From contig NZ_SMNA01000008.1 of NCBI RefSeq assembly GCF_004353825.1, forward strand, positions 1-64,000: a stretch of 64,000 nt of DNA. The letters are read 5' to 3'. Shown here piece by piece: positions 17,249 through 27,130 of the stretch (position 1 is its first letter; every line of letters starts with the position of its first letter). The notes under the pieces are model-generated. The model had not been told where the DNA came from and searched no databases. It saw only the letters and a program-made list of their open reading frames with translations. This stretch comes from Occultella glacieicola (GTDB lineage Bacteria > Actinomycetota > Actinomycetes > Actinomycetales > Beutenbergiaceae). The position numbers and the translations under genes are program-made.

Positions 17249-17418
17249 GACGCGGTCCTCTCGGTCCGTCGGTGGGGATTGCGCCCCACTGACGGCGGGG
17301 CGGCGTTGATGCTAGCAGTCGGGCGTGACCACTTCGTGATCTCCAACGCGACCGTGGGCGCAGCGGTTCCCGGATGTGAGGAAGGTCGCGCGCGTCGCGG
17401 CGCGGGCCCCGGTGGCAT

Positions 17419-20400
17419 TCAGCCGGCGAGGTGGCTCCACCTCGGGGCGAGCCGGTCCCACGGCCCGACGTCGGCCACGGTGCCGTCGACCAGCACCACC
17501 ACCCGGTCCGCCCGGGCGAGCGCGGCCCGCTTGGACGTGGCGCCGACCACGGTGGTGCCCCGCTCCCGCAGCGCCGCCCAGAGCTCGATCTCGGTCGAGG
17601 CGTCCAGGGCGCTCGAGACGTCGTCGGCGAGCAGGAGTTCGGTGTCCGCGGCGAGGGCACGCGCGAGCGCGAGGCGCTGCACCTGACCACCGGACAGCCG
17701 CACGCCACGGTGTCCGACGAGGGCGTGGGGTCCGCCGGCCTCCTCCACGTCGTGGGTGAGGCGCGCGCCCCTGATCGGGCCGTCGAGGTCGCGGGCGTGG
17801 TCGAGTCGGACGTTGTCGGAGAAGGTGCCGGACAAGACCCGTGGCACCTGGGCCACGTGCGCGACCTGAGCCGGCCGCAGGAACGCCTGCGCGTCGCTCA
17901 CCGCGACCCCGTTCCAGCGGACATCACCGGTGTGCTCCACCAGGCCGGCGAGCGAGGAGAGCAGCGACGACTTGCCCGAGCCGACCTGCCCGAGCAGCAG
18001 GATGAGCTCGCCGCGCCGGACCTCGAGGTCGACGTCGCACACGCCGATCGTGCCGTCGTCGTGCACGGCGCTCAGGTGACGCAGCTCGAGGCGCTCGAGC
18101 GGCTCGTGCGCGGGTGCGGTGGGCGCGGGGGCGACGCCGGTGACCAGGTCGACCCCGGGCCGGGCTGCGACCAGGTCGGCACCGTCGGCGAACCGGGCGG
18201 TGGCGACCTGCCAGGCCCGGGTGCCGGGCGCCTCGGTGACCACGGCGCCGGCGACGACCCCGAACCAGGCGAACCCCATCACGGCGTTGGCGACGAGCAG
18301 GGTGGTGGCCAGGTCCCATCGGCCGGTGAGCAGGAACCCCCACGCGACGACGACGCCCACGTACAGGGTGACCATCGGAACCGAGTCCAGCACGGCCTGG
18401 ACACGGTGCTCGAAGATCGCCGCGCGGACCCGGCCGGAGTCGACCTCGCCGAGGTGCCGGCGTACGTCAGGGGTGCGGGCCGCGAGCTTCACCGTGCGGG
18501 CCGAGTCCAGCGCGGAGACGAGGGCACGGCCGAAGCGGGCCCGGGCCGCGGACGACGCGGTCGCCGAGCGGCCCGCGATCGGCCGGCCGATCGCCGAGGC
18601 CGCGGCGGAGACCACCATGACGGCGAGGAGCACGGCGCCCGCGGTCCAGGTCCCGCTGATCAGGGCGGTGACCGCCACGATCAGGAGGCCGTTGATGAAG
18701 TCGACCCAGCGGTCCGCGTACCGAGCGAACCGATCCGCGTCCATCGCCCGGGCCACGACCTCGCCCGGCGGCGTGGCGGGCAGCCGGTGCTGCCGGGTCT
18801 GCCCGTACATGACGGTCATCCGGATCCGCAGCAGGACCTCGACCCACCACCGCGGGTACAGGCCGATGGCTCGGGACAGGATCAGTGGCTGCGCGAGCAG
18901 CAGCAGAGCGAGCGCGACGACGAGCACCACGGGAACTGTGCCCGTCTGGACCTGCTGGACCGTGCGGCCCCAGAGGTACCCGCTGACCGCACCCTGGGCG
19001 GCCACGAGGCTCGCCAGCAGGAACAGGAAGGCGGCGAAGATCCCCCACCGCGGCCGCACCAGCAGGCCGTTGAAGATCCCACGGGCCAGGCTCGGACCCG
19101 TGCCCGGCTCGGGCACGTCCGGCGGGGTGCCGGTCCGACGGCGCCCGCCCACCGACTCCGCGGCGTTCAGCGCGCCGGCCGCACCATCGGAACCCGCCGA
19201 CGTCGTCTGGTCGGGCACGCTGCGCTGGAGCGTGTCGCCTGCCCGCGCACCGGCGTCGATCTGGCGATCGGAGACACCGTCCTTCTCGTAGTCCTCGTCG
19301 TCCAGCGAGCCGTCGCTCGCGCCCGCCTCCACCAGCGTGCGGAACGGGCCGGGCGTCCGGGCCAGCTCGGCTCGCGGGCCCTGCTGCACCACACGGCCGT
19401 GATCGAGCACGGCGACCAGTCCGGCTCGCTCGATGGTGCCGAGGCGGTGCGCGACCAGGACGCCGGTGCGCCCGCTGAGCAGCCGGTCCGATGCCGCCAC
19501 CACGCGGGCCTCGGTGAGCGGGTCCATCCGGGCGGTCGCCTCGTCGAGGACGACCAGCTGCACGTCCCGGACGAGCAGGCGCGCGAAGGCGACCAGCTGC
19601 TCCTCACCGGCGGACAGCGTGGTGCCACCCGGGCCGAGGAGGGTGTCCAGGCCGTCGGGCATCCCGGACGCCCACTCGGTCAGCCCGAGCTCACGGACCG
19701 CGGCCTCGATGTCGGCCCGCGGGACGTCGGCGAACAGCGCGATGTTCTCGGCGAGCGTCCCGGCCAGGATCTCCGTGCGCTGGGTGACCACGCCGACGGC
19801 GCGACGCAGCTTCTGCAGGTCGAGGTCGCGGACGTCGGCACCACCGAGGAACACCATGCCGCGCTCCGGCTCCACGGCCCTCGACAGCAGCGCGGCCAGC
19901 GTCGACTTTCCGGAGCCGGTCCGGCCCACGAGCGCGATCGTCTCGCCCGCCGGGACCCGCAGGTCGACACCGCTGAGCGCGAAGGTGCCCTCGGCGTAGG
20001 AGAACTCCAGGTCACGCAGTTCCAGGTCGAGTGACCCGGCCGGGACGTCGTCCCCGCCCTCGGGCTCGGGCTCCAGGGCGAGCATCTGCCGCAACCGCAG
20101 CACCGCGCCGAGCCCTTCCTGGATGTCGGGCAGGTGGTGGACCAGGTTGTCGATCTGTCCGATGAACATCGCGGTGACCAGGAACAACGTCACGAGCTGC
20201 TGCACGGACAGGCCGCCGTCGGCGGCGATCACCGCGCTGACCACGGCGATCGCGGCGAGCAGCGAGTAGGTCAGCAGCCCGGCCCGCCGGATCAGCCGCT
20301 CCTCGACCCGCACCACCTTGTGGAACTTGTCGTGGACGAGCGCCGAGAGCTGGGCCAGGCGCCGCACCGCGAACGCCTGCCCGAGGCTCGTGCGCAGGTC

Positions 20401-21063
20401 GTTGCGGGCGGCGACGGCCTCCTCGAAGGCCGCGGCGTGATCGGTCCAGGCCATCTCCTCGATCACCTTGCGGCGAGCGATCTCGCCCAGCATCTTCCGG
20501 GTCACGAACCAGACGAGGCCGGCGAGCAGCGGGAACAGGAACCAGGACGGCCACCACGTCAGGCCGGCGACGATCCACATGGGCACGGTGCCGGCGACGG
20601 TGCGGCCCGCGCCCCAGAGCTGGCGGCGCACCAGGGTCCCGACGGCGTGGGTGTCGTCATCGACCCGGTCGAGCACCTCGCCCACGGCCTGCTCGGAGAG
20701 CGCCGCGAGCGGCTGACGAAGGGCCGCGCTGAGCAGGTCGCTGCGGAGCTTCCCTTCGGCCCGGTCGACCACGCCGGCCCAGATCACCTGACCGACGCCG
20801 TCGAGCAGCGCGCCGCCCACCACGCACGCCGCGAGCAGCGCGAGCCCGGCAATCGTGGCGTTCTCGGCCAGCCGGCCGGCCGCAGCCGTGCCGAGCACCT
20901 GGCCGAGGGCGCCGATCGTGAGCGCGACCAGGGCGATCGCGGCGGCGGGCCGCCGCAGGCGCCGCCAGTCGAGCCGGCGAGCCGGGTCGGTCGGGACCGG
21001 CGCAGGCAACGGCGACGCCTCGGGAACGGGCGTGGTCTCGGGGGTGCGTGGTGCGTCGATCAT
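17419..21063 (-). CDS. Fused double ABC exporter (TMD-NBD-TMD-NBD) with one degenerate ATP site
   Basis: 1214-residue single-chain type IV ABC exporter: TMD1 about 40-325, NBD1 345-580, an acidic linker 581-660, TMD2 665-945, NBD2 985-1214. NBD1 has Walker A GRTGSGKST (380-388), catalytic E508 and H539, but signature LSAGE (483-487). NBD2 has Walker A GQVGSGKSS (1025-1033) and an intact LSGGQ (1123-1127), but D1148 in place of the catalytic Glu and S1177 in place of the switch His. NBD1 Walker motifs pair with the NBD2 signature, so one site is canonical and the other degenerate, as in heterodimeric exporters. The first half of the fusion resembles CydD/CydC-type pairs only loosely. The cargo is unknown. 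Confidence 0.9.
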   Translation of the reverse strand: MIDAPRTPETTPVPEASPLPAPVPTDPARRLDWRRLRRPAAAIALVALTIGALGQVLGTAAAGRLAENATIAGLALLAACVVGGALLDGVGQVIWAGVVDRAEGKLRSDLLSAALRQPLAALSEQAVGEVLDRVDDDTHAVGTLVRRQLWGAGRTVAGTVPMWIVAGLTWWPSWFLFPLLAGLVWFVTRKMLGEIARRKVIEEMAWTDHAAAFEEAVAARNDLRTSLGQAFAVRRLAQLSALVHDKFHKVVRVEERLIRRAGLLTYSLLAAIAVVSAVIAADGGLSVQQLVTLFLVTAMFIGQIDNLVHHLPDIQEGLGAVLRLRQMLALEPEPEGGDDVPAGSLDLELRDLEFSYAEGTFALSGVDLRVPAGETIALVGRTGSGKSTLAALLSRAVEPERGMVFLGGADVRDLDLQKLRRAVGVVTQRTEILAGTLAENIALFADVPRADIEAAVRELGLTEWASGMPDGLDTLLGPGGTTLSAGEEQLVAFARLLVRDVQLVVLDEATARMDPLTEARVVAASDRLLSGRTGVLVAHRLGTIERAGLVAVLDHGRVVQQGPRAELARTPGPFRTLVEAGASDGSLDDEDYEKDGVSDRQIDAGARAGDTLQRSVPDQTTSAGSDGAAGALNAAESVGGRRRTGTPPDVPEPGTGPSLARGIFNGLLVRPRWGIFAAFLFLLASLVAAQGAVSGYLWGRTVQQVQTGTVPVVLVVALALLLLAQPLILSRAIGLYPRWWVEVLLRIRMTVMYGQTRQHRLPATPPGEVVARAMDADRFARYADRWVDFINGLLIVAVTALISGTWTAGAVLLAVMVVSAAASAIGRPIAGRSATASSAARARFGRALVSALDSARTVKLAARTPDVRRHLGEVDSGRVRAAIFEHRVQAVLDSVPMVTLYVGVVVAWGFLLTGRWDLATTLLVANAVMGFAWFGVVAGAVVTEAPGTRAWQVATARFADGADLVAARPGVDLVTGVAPAPTAPAHEPLERLELRHLSAVHDDGTIGVCDVDLEVRRGELILLLGQVGSGKSSLLSSLAGLVEHTGDVRWNGVAVSDAQAFLRPAQVAHVAQVPRVLSGTFSDNVRLDHARDLDGPIRGARLTHDVEEAGGPHALVGHRGVRLSGGQVQRLALARALAADTELLLADDVSSALDASTEIELWAALRERGTTVVGATSKRAALARADRVVVLVDGTVADVGPWDRLAPRWSHLAG

Positions 21064-21071
21064 CGCCCCCG

Positions 21072-21077
21072 AGGTTA
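21072..21077 (-). promoter_or_regulatory. Possible -10 element of the fused ABC exporter
   Basis: Minus-strand TAACCT eight bases before the ATG. A near-leaderless transcript is likely; the gap is one base longer than at the other sites in this window. Confidence 0.35.
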
Positions 21078-21103
21078 CGTCCAGCCACCGACATGTCCCG
21101 CCT

Positions 21104-23317
21104 CTATTTTCCGCCCGGCGACCCGGCCACGCACCCCGCTCGGCCGGTTCCGAGAGACTCCTGATCGTCGGGTGTGACCACGATCACCTCGTGGCCGGTC
21201 AGCGCGGGTATCGACACCCACAGACGCGGCCCGTCCCGTCGGGTCACCAGCGGGTCCCCGGCGACGAGGCCGCGGGCGTGACTGAGCGCACCGTCGGGGT
21301 CGTGGATCCCGAGCCGGTACGGCCCGATGCTCCACAGGTCCTCGACGGTGCCGGGGGTGGCCTCCGAGCGCCCCGCGTCCAGGAGGTGGATCACCCAGTG
21401 ATCTCCCTGCCGGTACGGGTGCAGGTCGATCCGGCCCGGTCCTTCCAGGAGCACGGGCTCGGGGCCCCGGAGGGTCCACCGGACGAGGCCGGCGAGCAGG
21501 TGGTGGTGGTCGGCGAGGTCGTTGCGGCCCGCGCACCGGTCGAGGTCGGCGGCGAGGTGGACGGTGCGCCCGCGCCCGCCGGCTCCCTCGGTGACCACGA
21601 TCGCAGGCAGGGCGGGCTCCGCCACGGGCGGCCGCCAGGAGGTCTCGGGCGGGTAGACCCCGAAGGCCGGGACTGCGGTGGCGAGGACGTGCGCGCCCGG
21701 CCGGACCGCCACGTGCTCCAGGCGGCCGCCGAAGCCGATCAGGTCGGTGCCGGTGAGCTCGGACCAGATCGGCTCTGCCGAGTCGGGCCAGTCGCGGGTG
21801 CGCTCGAGGTAGGTGTGCCGGCGGGCGTCCTCGAAGCCGCCGGTGTGCGGGCCCGTCGCCCCGGTGGCCGTGCCGAGCGGGCGGGTGCCGAGGATCTCGG
21901 CGAGCGGCCCGGCCGGTGCCGGCTCGCCGTTCTCGTCGAGGGCCCCGAGGGGGCCGGAGGCGATCAGGTTGCCGCCCGCCGCGACGAACGAGGCGACAGC
22001 GTCGCGCTGCGCGGCGGTGAGCACGGCCAACTGGGGCAGCACCACGGTGGTGAACCGATGCCCCTGCTCCGCCAGGTCGTCGACGTGCAGGGGTGTGGCT
22101 GGGACGCGGGCCGCGAGCAGGGCCCGTCGGAACCCGTCCGCCGGGATGGTCGTTCGGGACACGGCGTCATCGCCGCCGTACACGGCGGCATTGAGGTCCG
22201 ACCAGACCAGCGCCACCCGTGCCACCGGGGTGCGGTCGCGGAGGTAGGCCTCGTTGCGCCGGTGCCACGCGAACAGTCGCCCGGCCCGGTCGTACTGGCG
22301 CCGGTCGCCATGGACCGCGCCGATGTGGTGCCACCACGGGTCGATGCCACCCGCGGCCCCGGCCGCCATCCACAGCGTCGCCTCGCCGGCGGGCATGGCC
22401 GCGAGCCGGAACACCGGGTTGCCCGCTCGGTACATCGCCATCGACTCGGCCAGGACGGACCCGGCGGACATCAGCTCGGTGAGCCTCCGCCCCGTCTCGG
22501 CGTTGTCCTCGAAGCCGCGCCCGCCACGGAACTGGTGGTCCACGAGCACCACCCGGGCATCCGAGACCAGCGCGCGGGCGTCGATGAACCGGTCCACCTG
22601 GGCGGTGGTCGAGGCCGGCAGCATGCCCAACCAGAGGCAGTCGGAACCGCCGTGCTCACGCGCGACCCGGGCGTTCTCGGCCCAGATCCGGCAGCGTCGG
22701 TCGACGTTCCAGCGGTACCAGGACCGGTAGGTGGCGTCGGCGAAGTCGACCACGTCGGGCAGGGCGAGGCCGGTTGTGTCGCGGAAGCCCGCGCGGCAGT
22801 GCGCACAGTGGCAGACCCGACGGCGGTCCAGGCCGGCCCAGCTGTTGTCCGCGAAGCCGTCGGGCCGGTACGCCGCGATGATCTCCGAGAGCACGGCGGG
22901 CAGGTGCTCGGTGTAGTACGGGCTGTTCACGCAGGTCACGGTCAGGTCGCCGGCCCGGTACGGGATGCCGTCCGCGTCGCGGGCGAGCCAGTCGGGCCGC
23001 GCTGTGGCCACCGCGGCACCGACCCGTGAGGAGTCCATCCGCGCCACCACGGCCAGCCCGGCGGCACGCGCATCGGCGGCGACCTCGCCGAAGAGATCCC
23101 GGTCGCCGAGGTAGCGGGCGCGGGCGTGCCCGTCGATCAGGGTCGGGTAGTAGGCCACGATCCCGCCGGCATTCACGATGACGGCGTCGATACCGGTGTC
23201 CCGCCACTGATCGCGCCACAGGTCGCGCGGATACCGGACGGGGTCCATCTCGGTGAGGTTCGTCTGCCCCCACCTCCGGACCCGGGTGTGCCAGGGGTGG
23301 GTCGAGGTGCCGGTCAT
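21104..23317 (-). CDS. Predicted glycoside hydrolase: TIM barrel plus GATase1-like domain
   Basis: 737 residues with no signal peptide, so cytoplasmic. The N-terminal half (about 10-350) is a clan-A-like TIM barrel with VNAGGIVAYYP, an invariant-looking GFADNSW (D157) and a C169-x-C171-x2-C174 cluster after strand 4, as in GH42-like enzymes. The second part (about 360-600) resembles the beta-galactosidase trimerisation (GATase1-like) domain, and a beta-rich C-terminus follows. The family is related to GH42 but the exact family and substrate are not certain. The ATG has an AAGGAG site. It is divergent from an ABC sugar importer and probably acts on the imported glycan. Confidence 0.75.
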   Translation of the reverse strand: MTGTSTHPWHTRVRRWGQTNLTEMDPVRYPRDLWRDQWRDTGIDAVIVNAGGIVAYYPTLIDGHARARYLGDRDLFGEVAADARAAGLAVVARMDSSRVGAAVATARPDWLARDADGIPYRAGDLTVTCVNSPYYTEHLPAVLSEIIAAYRPDGFADNSWAGLDRRRVCHCAHCRAGFRDTTGLALPDVVDFADATYRSWYRWNVDRRCRIWAENARVAREHGGSDCLWLGMLPASTTAQVDRFIDARALVSDARVVLVDHQFRGGRGFEDNAETGRRLTELMSAGSVLAESMAMYRAGNPVFRLAAMPAGEATLWMAAGAAGGIDPWWHHIGAVHGDRRQYDRAGRLFAWHRRNEAYLRDRTPVARVALVWSDLNAAVYGGDDAVSRTTIPADGFRRALLAARVPATPLHVDDLAEQGHRFTTVVLPQLAVLTAAQRDAVASFVAAGGNLIASGPLGALDENGEPAPAGPLAEILGTRPLGTATGATGPHTGGFEDARRHTYLERTRDWPDSAEPIWSELTGTDLIGFGGRLEHVAVRPGAHVLATAVPAFGVYPPETSWRPPVAEPALPAIVVTEGAGGRGRTVHLAADLDRCAGRNDLADHHHLLAGLVRWTLRGPEPVLLEGPGRIDLHPYRQGDHWVIHLLDAGRSEATPGTVEDLWSIGPYRLGIHDPDGALSHARGLVAGDPLVTRRDGPRLWVSIPALTGHEVIVVTPDDQESLGTGRAGCVAGSPGGK

Positions 23318-23369
23318 GGTGGTTCGCTCCTTCGCGCAATACAGGGGGAGATCTTGGCTTGCGGGAGAA

Positions 23370-23404
23370 CTTGTTTGACAAGATTACATGGCGACTGCAG
23401 ACTG
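23370..23404 (+). promoter_or_regulatory. Promoter with operator for the LplABC-type importer operon
   Basis: A consensus -35 TTGACA (23375-23380) sits inside a perfect inverted repeat CTTGT-TTG-ACAAG (23370-23382). A weak -10 CAGACT (23398-23403) follows at 17 bases. A repressor on this palindrome would block the -35 region and could also affect the divergent glycosidase gene. No regulator gene is adjacent. Confidence 0.55.
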
Positions 23405-23482
23405 AGCGAACCGCTTCGACAGTCCAGGTGACGGTCAGGCGGTACCAACCCCACGCCACGACGAAGTGAAGGTGATCGACAG

Positions 23483-25129
23483 ATGAATCCCCACCAGCGG
23501 CCGCGCATCGCTCGGCGTTCGTTCCTCACCCTGGCCGCAGGCAGCGCCGCGTCGGTGCCCCTGCTCGCGGCCTGCGGCTCGGGTCCCGGCGGCCCGGACG
23601 CCGGCCCCTCCGGAGGCGGAGCGGTCGACGTCGACTCGGTCATCCCGGACTACATCCCGCGGGACATCGTGACCCCGGACTTCCCGAGTGTCGACGGCTC
23701 GACCCCGGGGTACCTGAGCTTCCCCGACGAGTTCGTGGCGTCGGTGGACGAGGTCCCCGGCCGCGGCAGCTCGTTCACCGCGATGACCCCGTTGTGGTCC
23801 ACGGTGCCCCCAGGCCTGCCGGACAACAGCTACATGGTCACCGTGAACGAGGAGATCAACGCCGACTTCCGGTTCCAGATCACCGACGGCAACGCCTACG
23901 GCGAGAAGCTCCAGGCGGTCCTGGCCGCGGAGTCGAGCGTGCCCGACTTCGTCACCATCCCCTCCTGGACCCTGCCGCCTCGATTCGGCCAGGCCGCCGA
24001 GAACCTGTTCGCCGACCTGACTCCGTACCTCGCCGGGGACAAGATCACCGCGTACCCGAACCTGGCCAACATCTCCTCCGAGGCGTGGCGCTGCTGTGTC
24101 TTCGACGGGAAGCTCTACGGACTGCCCTATCCGAGTGACCTGATCAACTCGGTGATCTTCTACCGGCACGACCTGACCACCGATCTCGGCATCGAGGTCG
24201 CGCCGACGAACGCGCAGGAGTTCCTCGACCTTGCGCTCGACCTGACCGACCCCGGGGCGAACCGCTGGGCCATGAACGACATGTGGGCGGGGGCACAGCT
24301 CATGTTCGGGGTACCGGACAAGTGGCTCCTCGAGGGCGGCAACCTGGTGCACCGCGTGGAGAGCGAGGCCTACCGGCAGGCGCTGGAGTTCCAGGCGGAA
24401 CTGTTCGCGGCCGGCGTGGTCCACCCCGATGCGGTCGCCGGCAACGAGCAGCAGGCCCGGCAGCGGTTCATCTCCGGCGAGGTCGTCCTCACCCCGGACG
24501 GCGCAGGTGGCTGGCTGAGCGCCACCCGGGAGGCGTACGCCGGCAACCCCGGCTACAACCAGCAGCCGGTCCCGGCGTTCGCGGGCGACGGCGGAACGCC
24601 CGTGATCTACAAGGGCACGCCGTCGAACCTGTTCACCTTCATCAAGAGGACCGACGACACCGAGCGGCTGGAGGAACAGCTCGCCCTCGCGAACTACTTC
24701 GCGGCACCCTTCGGCACGAAGGAGCAGATGCTGCTCGAGTACGGCGCCGAGGGCGTGCACCACGAGCGCGACGAGGCGAACGTGCCCACGCTCACCGAGA
24801 CCGGGCTGCGCGAGGTCGCCCGGACCTACACGTGGATCACGCGGCCACCGATCGTGGCGTCGCAGGTGCAGTACCCCTCCTATGTGGAGGACTTCGCCAC
24901 CTGGATGGCCGGCGTCATGGAGTACGCCGTGGACCCGGTGTTCTACACCCAGCAGATCGTCGAGCCGCCGGAGTTCGGCGCCCTCGAGCAGCCCTTCATC
25001 GATCTCGAGATGGACATCGCGCGAGGCCGCGCCGATATCTCCCAGCTCGACGGCGCGATCGAGAATTGGCGCTCGGCCGGTGGTGAGCAGCTGCGCGAGT
25101 TCTACGCCGAATACCTGGACGAGCAGTGA
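23483..25129 (+). CDS. ABC sugar importer, substrate-binding lipoprotein (LplA/YtcQ type)
   Basis: 548 residues. The N-terminus has a twin-arginine-like motif RRSFLTLA and a lipobox LLAAC with lipid-modified Cys31, so it is anchored outside the membrane. The large size and insertions match the LplA/YtcQ class that works with LplB- and YtcP-type permeases on complex carbohydrates such as uronides or rhamnogalacturonan fragments. It starts at an ATG with an AAGGTG site. Its stop overlaps the GTG of the first permease (GTGA). Ligand identity cannot be read from sequence. Confidence 0.9.
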   Translation: MNPHQRPRIARRSFLTLAAGSAASVPLLAACGSGPGGPDAGPSGGGAVDVDSVIPDYIPRDIVTPDFPSVDGSTPGYLSFPDEFVASVDEVPGRGSSFTAMTPLWSTVPPGLPDNSYMVTVNEEINADFRFQITDGNAYGEKLQAVLAAESSVPDFVTIPSWTLPPRFGQAAENLFADLTPYLAGDKITAYPNLANISSEAWRCCVFDGKLYGLPYPSDLINSVIFYRHDLTTDLGIEVAPTNAQEFLDLALDLTDPGANRWAMNDMWAGAQLMFGVPDKWLLEGGNLVHRVESEAYRQALEFQAELFAAGVVHPDAVAGNEQQARQRFISGEVVLTPDGAGGWLSATREAYAGNPGYNQQPVPAFAGDGGTPVIYKGTPSNLFTFIKRTDDTERLEEQLALANYFAAPFGTKEQMLLEYGAEGVHHERDEANVPTLTETGLREVARTYTWITRPPIVASQVQYPSYVEDFATWMAGVMEYAVDPVFYTQQIVEPPEFGALEQPFIDLEMDIARGRADISQLDGAIENWRSAGGEQLREFYAEYLDEQ

Positions 25130-26115
25130 CGGCTGCCCCGCAGGCGGCGCGGCGGCGCGAGCGGGCCGCCGCGCCGGCGCCCCAGGTGCCGACCTCGCCG
25201 CGCCGCAAACGCCCGATGCGTGCCCGGCTGCGCGAGGACTACCCGCTCCTGCTGATGTGTCTGCCGGTGGTCATCCTGCTCGCGGTCTTCATGTACGCAC
25301 CGATGCTCGGCAACGTCATCGCGTGGATGGACTACTCGCCCTACGTGGGGATCCTCGGCTCGGACTTCGTGGGCTGGTGGAACTTCCAGCGGGTGGTCGC
25401 CGACCCCCGGTTCTGGCACGCGGTCCAGAACACCCTGATCATCACCGGGTTCCAGTTGGTGTTCTTCTTCCCGGTGCCGATCGCGATGGCGATCCTGCTG
25501 AACAGTGTGCTCACGAAGCGGGTGCGCACCGCGATCCAGTCGATCGTGTACCTGCCGCACTTCTTCTCGTGGGTGATCGTCGTCTCGATCTTCCAGCAGA
25601 TCCTCGGCGGCGCCGGGCTGGTGAACCAGTTCCTGCGGTCCCGCGGCCTCGAGGCGGTCGAGATCATGACGAACCCGGACACGTTCCTGCTGCTGATCAC
25701 GTCCCAGCAGGTCTGGAAGGACGCCGGCTGGGGCATGATCGTGTTCCTCGCGGCACTGTCGACGGTGGACCGTTCGCAGTACGAGGCGGCCGCGGTCGAT
25801 GGCGCCGGCGCCTGGCGGCGGATCTGGCACGTGACGCTGCCGGCGCTGCGCCCGGTCATCATCCTGCTGCTGATCCTCCGGCTCGGCGACGCCCTCACCG
25901 TCGGGTTCGAGCAGCTGATCCTGCAGCGCGACGCCGTGGGCGCCGGGGCTGCGGAGGTGCTCGACACCTTCGTCTACTACTCGGGCATCGTCTACGGCGA
26001 CTGGAGCTACGCCGCCGCGGCCGGCCTGATCAAGGGCACCGTCAGCCTGATCCTGGTGCTGGGTGCCAACAAGATCGCGCATGTGTTCGGTGAGGCAGGG
26101 GTGTACCAACGATGA
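25126..26115 (+). CDS. ABC sugar importer permease, LplB type
   Basis: 329 residues with a basic cytoplasmic N-terminus and six predicted helices. The EAA loop that contacts the ATPase is EAAAVDGAGAWRRIWHVTLP. LplB-type features include the MYAPMLGNVIAW segment after helix 1. It is translationally coupled at both ends (GTGA upstream, ATGA downstream). No ATPase gene follows in this operon, so the transporter must borrow a shared MsmK/UgpC-like ATPase encoded elsewhere. Confidence 0.93.
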   Translation: MTAAPQAARRRERAAAPAPQVPTSPRRKRPMRARLREDYPLLLMCLPVVILLAVFMYAPMLGNVIAWMDYSPYVGILGSDFVGWWNFQRVVADPRFWHAVQNTLIITGFQLVFFFPVPIAMAILLNSVLTKRVRTAIQSIVYLPHFFSWVIVVSIFQQILGGAGLVNQFLRSRGLEAVEIMTNPDTFLLLITSQQVWKDAGWGMIVFLAALSTVDRSQYEAAAVDGAGAWRRIWHVTLPALRPVIILLLILRLGDALTVGFEQLILQRDAVGAGAAEVLDTFVYYSGIVYGDWSYAAAAGLIKGTVSLILVLGANKIAHVFGEAGVYQR

Positions 26116-27092
26116 CCACGACAGTCCCCAGAACGTCCGCCCGGGTGAGCGAGGCGGGAGGTTCCGCGGCACGCGGACCCGGGCACCGCCGTCGGCACCC
26201 CGATCGGCCGCCCTACGAGGCGGAGCCGGGACCGGTCGCCAAAACCGCCAAGACGACCGCGCTCACCGTGATCGTGCTGGCGGTCCTGGTACCGCTGTGG
26301 ACCGTCGTGGTCACCAGCCTGTCCACGCAGGCGGCGATCAACGACGCCGGTGGTCTGGTCCTGGTGCCTGGTGAACTGACCGTCAAGGCCTACACCGACA
26401 TCATTCGGGGCGGGGTCGTCACCCGTGCGGTCGGGGTGAGTGTCCTGGTGACCGCCGTCGGGACGGCGTTGAGCCTGGCGGTGGCGATCCTCACCGCGTA
26501 CGGGCTCTCACGTCCCGGGTCCCTCGGACACCGCCCGATCCTGTTCATGCTGCTCATCACCATGTTCTTCGGCGCCGGGATGATCCCGACCTACCTGGTG
26601 GTGGCGGGCCTCGGGCTGATCGACTCGCTCTGGGCGCTGATCCTGCCCACCGCGGTCTCGGCGTTCAACATCCTGATCATGCGGAACTTCTTCATGAACA
26701 TCGACCGCGGCATCCTCGACAGCGCGCGGATCGACGGGGCGAGTGAGTGGCGGATCCTCGGCCAGATGGTGCTGCCGCTGTCCAAGGCGGTGATCGCGGT
26801 GGTCGGCCTCTTCTACGGCGTCGCCTACTGGAACGCGTTCTTCAACGCCGTCCTCTACATCAACGACTCCGCCAAGTGGCCCCTGCAACTGGTCCTGCGC
26901 TCGTACGTCCTGCAGGGCCAGGCGGTGCCGGGCACCACCTTCGACCCATCCAGCCTCGACGGCGGTCAGACGGCCGGCCTGGCCATCCAGATGGCCGTCG
27001 TGGTGCTCGCCATGGTGCCGGTCCTGATCGTCTACCCGTTCGTCCAGAAGCACTTCTCCAGCGGCGTCATGATCGGCGCCATCAAGGGCTGA
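26112..27092 (+). CDS. ABC sugar importer permease, YtcP/LplC type
   Basis: 326 residues, six predicted helices after a polar N-terminus of about 45 residues. The EAA-type loop reads [20 protein letters not shown]. The segment [20 protein letters not shown] is typical of LplC/YtcP partners. It starts within the stop of the preceding permease (ATGA). Thirty-eight bases separate it from the ThuA-like gene, so transcription probably continues. Confidence 0.93.
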   Translation: MTTTVPRTSARVSEAGGSAARGPGHRRRHPDRPPYEAEPGPVAKTAKTTALTVIVLAVLVPLWTVVVTSLSTQAAINDAGGLVLVPGELTVKAYTDIIRGGVVTRAVGVSVLVTAVGTALSLAVAILTAYGLSRPGSLGHRPILFMLLITMFFGAGMIPTYLVVAGLGLIDSLWALILPTAVSAFNILIMRNFFMNIDRGILDSARIDGASEWRILGQMVLPLSKAVIAVVGLFYGVAYWNAFFNAVLYINDSAKWPLQLVLRSYVLQGQAVPGTTFDPSSLDGGQTAGLAIQMAVVVLAMVPVLIVYPFVQKHFSSGVMIGAIKG

Positions 27093-27130
27093 GCGAGCCC
27101 GCCCAGTCAACGATCCGAAGGGAACCACCG

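Noticed and set aside
17249-17418. Small gene between yqhA and the ABC exporter
   Set aside because: No frame with a start, ribosome binding site and normal codon usage; only a weak minus-strand TAGCAT (17309-17314) is seen.
23370-23382. Operator of the first sugar locus as a second site for the ROK repressor at 43883
   Set aside because: Shares only TTGAC with the ROK palindrome; arm sequence and spacing differ, so common control is not supported.
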